A stretch of DNA of 21,031 nucleotides from CAZOZP01 sp964584325 (GTDB taxonomy: Bacteria > Bacteroidota > Ignavibacteria > Ignavibacteriales > Melioribacteraceae). Shown here one piece after another: positions 8,140 through 14,349 of this stretch (positions within the stretch are counted from its first letter, which is position 1; the number at the start of each line of letters is the position of its first letter). The DNA lies in NCBI GenBank assembly GCA_964584325.1, contig CAZOZP010000057.1:1-21031 (forward strand), read 5' to 3'. Made by a program: the position numbers and the translations under genes. A model generated the notes under the pieces. The model was not told where the DNA came from, did no database searches, and saw only the letters and a program-made list of their open reading frames with translations.

Positions 8140-9078
8140 ATGAAACTTAAGTTACTCTTTTTTGTTCTTTTTGCAACATCAATGATTAGTCTGAATGCAC
8201 AGATTACTTTAGGCGATAATATGGATAATACTGCTCCGATAATTACTGAAACCCCTGTTGAGATTAATACTAAACCATATGCCGCTTATTGCAGATTTAA
8301 ACCGTCAGAAACCGCTGTATATCAAATATACTCTACAGGAGGGTACGATACGTATGCTGAACTTTTTGATGAAAATTTTGTGTACTTAACTAATAATGAT
8401 GATTATTCAGATTTAAACTTTTTTATTGCGTATGAATTAACAGCCAATGAAACTTATTATCTTATGATTCGGGAATTTGATTTTAGTGCAGTTACGATTG
8501 GTCTCAATATAGATGGCGGCGGAGTTCTGCCTGTTGAGTTATCCTCTTTTAATGTAAATGCTTCAGGGAAGCTGACTGAAGTAAGATGGAGTACGGAAAC
8601 TGAACTTAACAATTACGGTTTTGAAATTCTGGCATCAGTTGAAGGGAAAAGTTTTCGCAAAGTCGGTTTTATGAAAGGTGCAGGTACCGTAAATACTCCG
8701 AATGAATATGTTTTCAGATATGAGAGTAAGTCAGACAGGTATTTCCGGCTCAGACAAATTGATCTCGACGGAAAAATAACTTTAAGTAAAATTGTAGAAA
8801 TTGAATTTTTGCCTGAATTATTTGAATTAGACCAGAATTATCCTAATCCTTTTAATCCTTCAACAACCATTAGATATAATCTGGCAAAAGAAGGTCATGT
8901 AAAACTTTCTGTTTATAATATGTTAGGACAAGAAGTTAAAACACTTATTAATGAATTTCAGACTAAAGGACGATATGAAGTGAAATTAGATGCGGGCGGA
9001 CTTGCATCAGGATTATATTTGTACAAACTTGAAAGTGCTGATTTTATTGGTGTAAGGAAAATGACTTTATTAAAATAA
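8140..9078 (+). CDS. Secreted protein with T9SS type A sorting domain
   Basis: The 312-residue product begins with a signal peptide (MKLKLLFFVLFATSMISLNA, cleavage near residue 20). Residues about 45-125 resemble a pre-peptidase C-terminal (PPC)-like beta domain (PYAAYCRFKPSETAVYQIYS, NETYYLMIREFD). A second beta region follows (LPVELSSFNVN...VRWSTETELNNYGFEI), commonly placed before the sorting signal in these lineages. The last 85 residues are a type IX sorting domain, with NYPNPFNPSTTIRYNL, SVYNMLGQEV and ASGLYLYKL. The protein is therefore probably exported across both membranes and attached to the surface or released. No enzymatic domain is seen, so the cargo function is unknown. GAGG lies six bases before the ATG. 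It stands alone between the divergent hemerythrin gene and the opposite-strand tRNA-Ser. Confidence 0.85.
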   Translation: MKLKLLFFVLFATSMISLNAQITLGDNMDNTAPIITETPVEINTKPYAAYCRFKPSETAVYQIYSTGGYDTYAELFDENFVYLTNNDDYSDLNFFIAYELTANETYYLMIREFDFSAVTIGLNIDGGGVLPVELSSFNVNASGKLTEVRWSTETELNNYGFEILASVEGKSFRKVGFMKGAGTVNTPNEYVFRYESKSDRYFRLRQIDLDGKITLSKIVEIEFLPELFELDQNYPNPFNPSTTIRYNLAKEGHVKLSVYNMLGQEVKTLINEFQTKGRYEVKLDAGGLASGLYLYKLESADFIGVRKMTLLK

Positions 9079-9116
9079 CAAATATCAAAGATGATGTCAG
9101 TGAGAAGAAAGGGGAG

Positions 9117-9203
9117 CGGAGAGAGAGGGATTCGAACCCTCGATACCCTTGCGGGTATACACGCTTTCCAGGCGGGCCAGATCAACCACTCCTGCATCTC
9201 TCC
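9117..9203 (-). tRNA. tRNA-Ser (anticodon GGA)
   Basis: On the minus strand all arms fold: acceptor GGAGAGA/TCTCTCC (7 bp) with discriminator G, D stem CAG/CTG, anticodon loop CTGGAAA with GGA at 34-36, a long variable arm ATACCC-GCAA-GGGTAT (6 bp), and T arm GAGGG-TTCGAAT-CCCTC. The long variable arm and G discriminator are serine identity features; GGA reads UCC and UCU. CCA is not encoded (CTCC follows). The anticodon stem CCCGC/GCGTG has one C-U mismatch at pair 28-42. Length is 87 nt. Confidence 0.96.
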
Positions 9204-9218
9204 GTTATTTTAAGAACC

Positions 9219-9249
9219 GAAATATATTGAAAAAAGCTTAACCTTCAAA
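9219..9249 (-). promoter_or_regulatory. Candidate promoter for tRNA-Ser
   Basis: Minus-strand TTTG (9246-9249) is followed after 19 bases by TATATTTC (9219-9226), near the Bacteroidota pattern TTTG-N19-21-TAnnTTTG. Transcription would begin about eight bases before the mature 5' end at 9203. The upstream terminator at 9272-9303 makes an independent promoter necessary. Confidence 0.45.
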
Positions 9250-9271
9250 AAAATATCTTAAAAGAAAAAAG

Positions 9272-9303
9272 AAGTCCGGGAATTCATAGAAATTCCCGGA
9301 CTT
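9272..9303 (-). terminator. Intrinsic terminator of the mrp-nfu-tpiA unit
   Basis: A perfect 13-bp stem (9272-9284 with 9291-9303, AAGTCCGGGAATT against its complement) closes a 6-base loop. On the minus strand it is followed by C and then TTTTTTCTTTT. It begins six bases after the tpiA stop. A shorter T run on the other side would allow some activity on the plus strand. Confidence 0.9.
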
Positions 9304-9308
9304 TTATA

Positions 9309-10061
9309 TTAAACTGCAGTAATTATTCCTACAAACGAATCAGCTTTAAGACAAGCTCCGCCTACGAGTGCTCCGTCTATATCTTTCTGTCCGAGAAGAC
9401 CTTCAGCATTGTCCGGTTTTACGCTTCCGCCGTATTGAATTATCAGTTTATCGGCTGTTGCCTGACTGTACATTCCTGCAACAAGATTTCTAATAAATGC
9501 GTGAACTTCCTGTGCCTGTTCGTTGGAAGCAACTTTGCCTGTACCAATGGCCCAAACAGGTTCATAAGCAAAAATGATCTTTGAAAGATCTTCTTCGCTT
9601 ACATTAGCCATTCCGCCTCTTATTTGAGTTTCAACCACTTTTTCCGTAATTCCGCTTTCTCTTTCTTCAAGAGTTTCGCCTATACAGAATATAGGGTATA
9701 AACCCGCGCTCAATGCTTTAATAACCTTTTTGTTTATAACTTCATCTGACTCTTTGAATATAGTTCTTCTTTCGGAGTGTCCTAAAATAACATATTCGCA
9801 TCCTGCGCTTTTAAGCATATCGGCAGATATTTCACCCGTGAATGCTCCGCTGTCTTCAAAGTACATATTCTGTGCGCCGAGTTTGATTTCCGAACCTTCA
9901 AGAAGCTTTGCTGCTGTTTCAAGCGAAGTGAAGGGCGGACAAAGAATAACAGAGGCATTGGCGCCGGAATTTAATGCTGCTTTAATATCATTGATTAGCT
10001 GTACTGATTCCGGAATGTTTTTGTTCATTTTCCAGTTTCCGGCAATTACTTTCTTTCTCAT
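9309..10061 (-). CDS. tpiA: Triosephosphate isomerase
   Basis: The enzyme interconverts dihydroxyacetone phosphate and glyceraldehyde 3-phosphate in glycolysis and gluconeogenesis (cytoplasm). Family motifs are complete: AGNWKMNK with the catalytic Lys, GHSERR with the electrophilic His, FAYEPVWAIGTGK with the catalytic Glu and the mobile loop, YGGSVKPDNA and the phosphate-binding GALVGGACLK. I chose the ATG at 10061 (product 250 residues, MRKKVIAGNWKMN), since it matches family length and has GAGGA about seven bases upstream. An in-frame ATG at 10073 would add four residues and place that ribosome site inside the gene. It is the last gene of a unit with mrp and nfu, 30 bases after nfu, and is closed by the hairpin at 9272-9303. 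Confidence 0.97.
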   Translation of the reverse strand: MRKKVIAGNWKMNKNIPESVQLINDIKAALNSGANASVILCPPFTSLETAAKLLEGSEIKLGAQNMYFEDSGAFTGEISADMLKSAGCEYVILGHSERRTIFKESDEVINKKVIKALSAGLYPIFCIGETLEERESGITEKVVETQIRGGMANVSEEDLSKIIFAYEPVWAIGTGKVASNEQAQEVHAFIRNLVAGMYSQATADKLIIQYGGSVKPDNAEGLLGQKDIDGALVGGACLKADSFVGIITAV

Positions 10062-10091
10062 TTTTATCCTCATTATTTATATTAATGTAAA

Positions 10092-10328
10092 TTAGCTTAC
10101 CGCTTCAACTCTGCGTATTCCGGGAATTTCTCTTATTAATGCCCGTTCAACACCCGCACGAAGTGTCATCTGTGCCATAGGGCATTCCACACAAGCGCCG
10201 AGAAGTTTTACCTTAAGAATACCGTTTTCGCTGAAACTGACATACTCTACATCTCCTCCGTCTGCCTGAAGATAAGGTCTTATTGATTCAAGCGCTGTAC
10301 GGATTTTTTCTTCTGTTGCAGTGCTCAT
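10092..10328 (-). CDS. NifU C-terminal (Nfu) domain Fe-S carrier protein
   Basis: This 78-residue protein is a bare Nfu domain: ALESIRPYLQADGGDVEYVS, then KLLGACVECPMAQMTLRAGVE with the cluster-binding CxxC (Cys46, Cys49). Nfu proteins hold a [4Fe-4S] cluster, usually between two subunits, and pass it to target enzymes. There is no IscU-like or degenerate N-terminal domain. Its ATG overlaps the mrp stop (ATGA, four bases), so translation is probably coupled. The pairing with Mrp, another Fe-S carrier ATPase, supports a shared role in cluster delivery. Other cluster-assembly genes (suf or isc) are not in the window. Confidence 0.93.
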   Translation of the reverse strand: MSTATEEKIRTALESIRPYLQADGGDVEYVSFSENGILKVKLLGACVECPMAQMTLRAGVERALIREIPGIRRVEAVS

Positions 10329-11428
10329 TGTTTTCCTAAATTAATTTCAATTTTCGGGAACTTTGCATTAATGTTTGTTATGCTTACTTGTGAAGCAAGA
10401 TTTTTTGCGATATCATTAATTATAGTTTCGTATTCAGTTCCTTCAAGATCATATACAATTGGTTTGCCGGTATCTCCGCCTATTCTGATGCGCGGATCTA
10501 TAGGAATTTGTCCGAGAAAAGGAACCTGCATTTCATCGGCCATCTTTTCTCCGCCTCCAAATCCGAATATATCATATCTGTTTCCGGTATCGGGTGCAAT
10601 AAAATAACTCATGTTTTCTATGAGTCCGAAAAGAGGAACATTTACTTTATTGAACATATTAAGTCCCTTACGGGCATCAACCAGAGATACATTCTGAGGG
10701 GTAGTAACAATTACGGCTCCTGTAAGAGGGATTGACTGAACAAGAGTAAGCTGAATATCGCCGGTACCGGGAGGGAGATCGAATATCAGATAATCAAGTT
10801 CACCCCAATCAACATCAGACATAAATTGCTTTATTGCACTGCTAGCCATAGGACCGCGCCAGATTATCGGCTGACTGTCGTCAACGAGGAATCCTATTGA
10901 CATTAGTTTAACTCCGAACTTTTCTACAGGCTTCATTTTGTTTCTGTCGGATACATGAGAAACATCGGGTCTTTCATCTATTCCAAGCATTAATGGAATG
11001 CTCGGTCCGTAAATGTCTGCGTCTATGAGCCCAACCTTAGACCCAAGCTTAGCAAGAGCAACGGCAAGGTTTACAGCCACCGTGCTTTTTCCAACTCCGC
11101 CTTTGCCGCTTGCAACTGCTATTGTGTTTTTTACGCCCGGAAGAATGCTGTCTTTAGCCGGATTATTATGTGCTGCTACTCTGGCAGTCATTGTAATATT
11201 TATTTCTTCTGCTTCAGGTATGTCATTCTTTATCTGCGACTCGCAGTTTTCACGGATTTTATCTTTTAACGGACAAGCAGGAGTGGTAAGCTCAATTTCT
11301 GCATAGATTTTGTTTCCTTCTGTTTTTATTGATTTAACCATGTTAAGTGTAACAAGGTCTTTATGAAGGTCTGGGTCATAAACTTTTCTTAAAGCGTCTT
11401 CGACCCTCTTATTTAATGAATCGGACAT
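10325..11428 (-). CDS. Mrp/ApbC-type Fe-S cluster carrier ATPase
   Basis: The 367-residue protein has an N-terminal MIP18/DUF59 domain (about 5-90, ELTTPACPLKD with Cys52) joined to a deviant Walker P-loop ATPase (ASGKGGVGKST at 106-116, LIDADIYGPSIPLMLG, DYLIFDLPPGTGD, ENMSYF). Mrp/ApbC/Ind1 proteins bind and transfer Fe-S clusters. The CxxC that in E. coli Mrp follows ENMS and bridges a cluster between subunits is absent: the aligned positions read A278-P-D-T281. Only Cys52 and Cys62 remain. Loss of this CxxC is, to my knowledge, seen in other Bacteroidota homologues, and the DUF59 cysteine or the coupled Nfu may compensate. It heads the mrp-nfu-tpiA unit; a weak TAGG lies about eight bases before the ATG. 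Confidence 0.93.
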   Translation of the reverse strand: MSDSLNKRVEDALRKVYDPDLHKDLVTLNMVKSIKTEGNKIYAEIELTTPACPLKDKIRENCESQIKNDIPEAEEINITMTARVAAHNNPAKDSILPGVKNTIAVASGKGGVGKSTVAVNLAVALAKLGSKVGLIDADIYGPSIPLMLGIDERPDVSHVSDRNKMKPVEKFGVKLMSIGFLVDDSQPIIWRGPMASSAIKQFMSDVDWGELDYLIFDLPPGTGDIQLTLVQSIPLTGAVIVTTPQNVSLVDARKGLNMFNKVNVPLFGLIENMSYFIAPDTGNRYDIFGFGGGEKMADEMQVPFLGQIPIDPRIRIGGDTGKPIVYDLEGTEYETIINDIAKNLASQVSITNINAKFPKIEINLGKQ

Positions 11429-11461
11429 ATATTAACCTATTTTTATATTAAAATCAGATTA

Positions 11462-11496
11462 CAAATTTAAGATTTTATTTACTTTATCACTACAAA
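11462..11496 (-). promoter_or_regulatory. Candidate promoter of the mrp-nfu-tpiA unit
   Basis: Minus-strand TAAATTTG (11462-11469) matches the -7 consensus TAnnTTTG exactly. A TTTG (11493-11496) lies 23 bases upstream, two to three more than at the other candidate promoters in this window. The leader to the ATG at 11428 would be about 25 bases. Confidence 0.4.
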
Positions 11497-11559
11497 AAAT
11501 TGCGGAGTTGATATCCGGATATAATCGGTGTTTGAATTTCCGGTTGACTGATAATTGAC

Positions 11560-12318
11560 TTATCCTTCTGTCTTTTTACTCTCATTCCAGAAGAAATCCA
11601 TTTCCTGAAGATTCGATTCCGTAATCTTCTTTCCGGATTCTTTCAACTTTTCTTCAATATAGCGAAATCTCTTAATAAATTTATTGTTTGTTTTTCTTAA
11701 TGCGGTTTCCGGATTAACACCCAAAAATCTCGAATAATTAATAATGGCAAAAAGCACGTCTCCAACTTCGCTTTCAAGATTATCAAAACTTCCGTTCAAA
11801 TCGGCATTGTGCATTTCCTCAATTTCTTCAAGAACTTTTTTCCAGACATCTGATTTATCGGCCCAGTCAAATCCTACTTTCGATGCTTTTTCCTGAAGCC
11901 TGTAAGCTCTCTGAATTCCGGGGAGCTGTTTCGGAACTCCCTGAAGCACAGACTCGCGTCCCTCCTCAAGTTTGATTGCTTCCCAGTTTTTCTTAACAGC
12001 GTTTGAATCGGCTGCTTCTGTGTTCCCGAATATATGCGGGTGCCTTCTTATCAGCTTGTCGGTTATTGCTGTTATAACATCGTCAAGTGAAAAATGGCCA
12101 GCCTCAGATGCAATTTCCGTATGGAAAAGCACGTGAAGAAGTAAATCGCCCAATTCATTTTTAAGTTCTTGGAAATCGGCGTTTTCAACAGCTTCAACTA
12201 CTTCATATACTTCTTCTATTGTCTGCGGACTAATAGAATAATTAGTCTGCTCCCGATCCCACGGACATTCTTTCCTTAATCTTTTTATTACTTCAATCAG
12301 TTCCTGAAAATTATTCAT
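11560..12318 (-). CDS. mazG: Nucleoside triphosphate pyrophosphohydrolase MazG
   Basis: Two all-alpha MazG domains are seen. The first has LRKECPWDREQT, IEEVYEVVEAVENADFQELKNELGDLLLHVLF; the second has KVLEEIEEMHNADLNG and LESEVGDVLFAIINYSRF. The EExxE and ExxD metal sites are present in both. MazG hydrolyses (d)NTPs to the monophosphate plus pyrophosphate and clears damaged nucleotides; in E. coli it also lowers ppGpp. I chose the ATG at 12318 (252 residues, MNNFQELIEVIKRLR), which matches the family N terminus. An in-frame ATG at 12387 would add 23 residues without homology, and its codon would form CATATG with the divergent ridA start. No strong ribosome site is visible (GAAAGA nearby). 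Confidence 0.93.
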   Translation of the reverse strand: MNNFQELIEVIKRLRKECPWDREQTNYSISPQTIEEVYEVVEAVENADFQELKNELGDLLLHVLFHTEIASEAGHFSLDDVITAITDKLIRRHPHIFGNTEAADSNAVKKNWEAIKLEEGRESVLQGVPKQLPGIQRAYRLQEKASKVGFDWADKSDVWKKVLEEIEEMHNADLNGSFDNLESEVGDVLFAIINYSRFLGVNPETALRKTNNKFIKRFRYIEEKLKESGKKITESNLQEMDFFWNESKKTEG

Positions 12319-12340
12319 TATTCTTTCATATTTTATTAAA

Positions 12341-12373
12341 TTTGCAGTAACAAAATACAAATTTCTATTATTT
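12341..12373 (+). promoter_or_regulatory. Candidate promoter for ridA
   Basis: TTTG (12341-12344), 21 bases, then TATTATTT (12366-12373) fits the pattern TTTG-N20-21-TAnnTTT. A sigma70-style reading (TTGCAG-N18-TATTAT) overlaps it. The ATG at 12388 would have a leader of fewer than about ten bases and no Shine-Dalgarno sequence, so ridA may be read from a nearly leaderless transcript. Confidence 0.35.
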
Positions 12374-12387
12374 AATTCTGATTTCAT

Positions 12388-12846
12388 ATGGACATAACAG
12401 AAAAATTAAAATCACTCGGCATCGAAATAAAAGATGCACCTAAACCTCTTGCGGCATACGTTCCGGCGGTTAAGCAGGGAAAGTTGGTATTTACGGCCGG
12501 ACAGCTTCCTTTCAAAGACGGCGTTTTGGTGCATAAAGGAAAGGTCGGAGATAATATATCTCAGGAAGATGCAGTTAAAGCCGCAGAAATCTGTCTTATT
12601 AACTGCCTCAGCGCTATTAAGTCAGTTACAGGTAATCTCGATGATATCAAGAGATTTATCAAAGTTAATGTTTATGTGAATGCATCACCCGAGTTTACAA
12701 ATCATCCTCAGGTTGCTAACGGTGCATCTGAACTTCTGGTAAGCATATTCGGAGAAGCAGGCAAGCACGCAAGAGCGGCTATCGGTGTTTCATCACTGCC
12801 TCTTGGAGCTCCGGTTGAGATAGATCTTATTGCAGAATTAAAATAG
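12388..12846 (+). CDS. RidA family protein (YjgF/YER057c/UK114), 152-residue type
   Basis: The sequence shows the chorismate-mutase-like fold of RidA proteins: GKLVFTAGQLPFKDG, a helix NCLSAIKSVTGNLDDIKRFIKVNVYVN, and the C-terminal block AIGVSSLPLGAPVEIDLIAEL. Canonical RidA enzymes deaminate reactive enamine/imine intermediates of PLP enzymes and need an Arg in the RxxxxxxxLP-VEI block; here Arg (HARAAIGV) is close to that place. The length (152 against about 128) and the N-terminal extension place it in the longer YjgF subgroup, whose substrates are less clear. It is divergent from mazG and 63 bases before panD. The name RidA-like is safe; enamine deaminase activity is inferred. Confidence 0.9.
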   Translation: MDITEKLKSLGIEIKDAPKPLAAYVPAVKQGKLVFTAGQLPFKDGVLVHKGKVGDNISQEDAVKAAEICLINCLSAIKSVTGNLDDIKRFIKVNVYVNASPEFTNHPQVANGASELLVSIFGEAGKHARAAIGVSSLPLGAPVEIDLIAELK

Positions 12847-12859
12847 ATTAAAAATTGCA

Positions 12860-12890
12860 TTGAAAAAAACTGTTATCTATACTAAATTTA
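12860..12890 (+). promoter_or_regulatory. Candidate promoter for panD
   Basis: TTG (12860-12862), 20 bases, then TAAATTTA (12883-12890), close to TAnnTTTG, lie in the 63-base gap before panD. The leader would be about 13 bases, including the purine-rich AGAGAGAGA before the ATG. Confidence 0.35.
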
Positions 12891-12909
12891 GTTCAAAAAG
12901 AGAGAGAAT

Positions 12910-13266
12910 ATGACAAGGGAAATGTTTAGATCTAAAATACACATGGCAACCATAACTCAGGCAGATTTATATTATGAAGGAAGTTTGACGGTTGATCCGG
13001 ACCTTCTCGATGCCGCAGATATGATTCCGTTCGAAAAAGTATCGGTGGTTAATGTTAATAACGGAAACAGGTTCGAAACATATATTATATTGGGTGAGAG
13101 AGGAAGCGGAGTAATCGGGCTTAACGGAGCTGCGGCAAGACTCGGTCACGCAGGCGATAAAGTAATCATTATGACCTATACCACGATGGATGATGAACAA
13201 GCAAAAGATTTTAAACCGACTATAGTTCTTTGCACTGAAAATAATAAAATAAAAAAAATATTGTGA
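12910..13266 (+). CDS. panD: Aspartate 1-decarboxylase (pyruvoyl enzyme)
   Basis: PanD converts L-aspartate to beta-alanine for pantothenate and coenzyme A. The proenzyme cuts itself at Gly24-Ser25 (YYEGSLTVD), turning Ser25 into the pyruvoyl cofactor of the alpha chain. Lys9, His11, Arg54 and Tyr58 fall at the same numbers as in E. coli PanD (SKIHMAT, NGNRFETY), and GLNGAAARLGHAGDKVIIMTY is a strong family block. Length is 118 residues against about 120-126. Purine-rich AGAGAGAGA precedes the ATG. No panB or panC is in the window. A small exported protein begins five bases after the stop and is probably in the same transcript. Confidence 0.96.
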   Translation: MTREMFRSKIHMATITQADLYYEGSLTVDPDLLDAADMIPFEKVSVVNVNNGNRFETYIILGERGSGVIGLNGAAARLGHAGDKVIIMTYTTMDDEQAKDFKPTIVLCTENNKIKKIL

Positions 13267-13271
13267 TTATT

Positions 13272-13745
13272 ATGAAAAAACTCACTTTTGTAATTCTTCT
13301 GCTCAGCACGGCATTATTTGCCCAGTTTAAGGAAGGCGAGAGAAAACCTGATATCAAAGACGGACTTATCACATCCGATGTTTCCGGATTTTTTCTGGAT
13401 TTCCTGAGTTCGGATAAGTTCCAAATGAATCATTCTGTAGGAATGTCTTACAGTTCATTCGGTAATCAGGGATACGCTTTGGGAGTATATACAAACAGTA
13501 TGTCTTTTGCATTTACGGATAATCTCAGTCTTAATGTGGATGCTTCATTGGTGAATTCGCCTTACAGCACATACGGAGATGAATTCTCGAAATCAGTGAA
13601 CGGAGTTTACCTTAGCAGAGTTCAGCTTAATTATAAACCGGCGGATAATATGTTTGTGGTTTTTCAATACAGAAACATTCCTGCCTCCGGTTATTACAAC
13701 TATAACAGGGGATATTACAGAAACAGTTTTTTCGATTTCGAATAA
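13272..13745 (+). CDS. Exported protein of unknown function, possible small outer-membrane barrel
   Basis: I do not recognise this 157-residue protein. It starts with a clear signal peptide (MKKLTFVILLLSTALFAQ). The mature part (about 139 residues) alternates polar and hydrophobic or aromatic residues with many Ser, Tyr, Asn and Gly (VGMSYSSFGNQGYALGVYT, LNVDASLVNSPYSTYG, RVQLNYKPADNMFVVFQYR). That pattern suggests beta strands of a small outer-membrane or secreted beta protein. The C terminus is tyrosine-rich (YYNYNRGYYRNSFFDFE) and ends in an aromatic-acid tail. The ATG at 13272 gives the best signal peptide; a GTG at 13263 overlapping the panD stop would add three residues. Its place five bases after panD suggests cotranscription but gives no functional clue. 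Confidence 0.7.
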   Translation: MKKLTFVILLLSTALFAQFKEGERKPDIKDGLITSDVSGFFLDFLSSDKFQMNHSVGMSYSSFGNQGYALGVYTNSMSFAFTDNLSLNVDASLVNSPYSTYGDEFSKSVNGVYLSRVQLNYKPADNMFVVFQYRNIPASGYYNYNRGYYRNSFFDFE

Positions 13746-13762
13746 CTGATTGTAAAACCCGA

Positions 13763-13795
13763 TTTGATTATTAAAAAAGTGAATCGTTATTTTTC
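13763..13795 (+). promoter_or_regulatory. Candidate promoter for the LytR_C-rsfS-argS unit
   Basis: TTTG (13763-13766), 21 bases, then TATTTTTC (13788-13795) repeats the spacing seen before ridA. It lies in the 146-base gap after the small exported protein. The leader of about 90 bases would contain the terminator-like hairpin at 13847-13872. Confidence 0.3.
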
Positions 13796-13846
13796 TTTGT
13801 TAATGACAAATCCGGGTAATAAATCATTTTTTTTGATTATTTTTGG

Positions 13847-13872
13847 AAACCGGGTAAATATTTGCTCGGTTT
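13847..13872 (+). terminator. Terminator-like hairpin before the LytR_C gene
   Basis: AAACCGGG (13847-13854) pairs with CTCGGTTT (13865-13872), eight pairs with one G-U, around a 10-base loop, followed by TTTATTTAT. It may end the panD transcript, or act as an attenuator if the upstream promoter is real. The stem covers a possible TTG start at 13862, which argues for the GTG start at 13892. Confidence 0.45.
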
Positions 13873-13891
13873 TTTATTTATCGGGAATGAA

Positions 13892-14341
13892 GTGGAAAAA
13901 AATACAGCAATCCGAAATTCTGCATTGAATGCCGTGATTATTATTCTTGCGGGTTTTATCATTTATCTGGTATTTTCAATATTTATGAAACTCTCGGGGA
14001 GCACGTCAGAGTCACATTCACCGGATAATCATAAAACTGCTTCGGATATAATTCAGGTTGATGTATTAAACGGATGCGGTATTCCGGGTACTGCAGATGT
14101 AGTTACCGAGTTTTTAAGACGACGGGACTATGACGTTGTAAGAACCGGTAATTATCTTTCATTTGATGTTGAAAAAACTCTGATTATTGACAGAATTGGG
14201 AATAATGCAAACGCATTGAAAGTAGCCGAAGAACTTGGCCTTGATAAAAAGGCAGTTATTCGCCAGATTAATGAAGAATATTTTCTCGATGTTACGGTAG
14301 TTCTCGGAAAAGATTATCAGAACCTTAAATCATTTAATTAG
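13892..14341 (+). CDS. Single-pass membrane protein with stand-alone LytR_C domain
   Basis: The protein has a short cytoplasmic N terminus, one membrane helix (NAVIIILAGFIIYLVFSIF), a polar linker (SGSTSESHSPDNHK) and a C-terminal LytR_cpsA_psr_C domain (IQVDVLNGCGIPGTADVVTE, FLRRRDYDVVRTGNY, VAEELGLDKKAV, DVTVVLGKDY). This domain is usually found after the catalytic LCP domain of cell-wall glycopolymer ligases, but here it stands alone, so no ligase activity is expected; its binding partner is unknown. No in-frame ATG occurs before the helix. I chose GTG at 13892 (149 residues) because GGGA lies upstream and the TTG alternative at 13862 lies inside a terminator-like hairpin. rsfS follows eight bases after the stop. 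Confidence 0.8.
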   Translation: MEKNTAIRNSALNAVIIILAGFIIYLVFSIFMKLSGSTSESHSPDNHKTASDIIQVDVLNGCGIPGTADVVTEFLRRRDYDVVRTGNYLSFDVEKTLIIDRIGNNANALKVAEELGLDKKAVIRQINEEYFLDVTVVLGKDYQNLKSFN

Positions 14342-14349
14342 GAGTTTTA

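Noticed and set aside
8958..9197. Minus-strand reading frame of 79 codons across the end of the T9SS cargo and the tRNA
   Set aside because: It runs through tRNA-Ser and antisense to the sorting domain; peptides of this kind (EWLIWPAWKACIPARVSRVR) are typical false products of tRNA-Ser genes.
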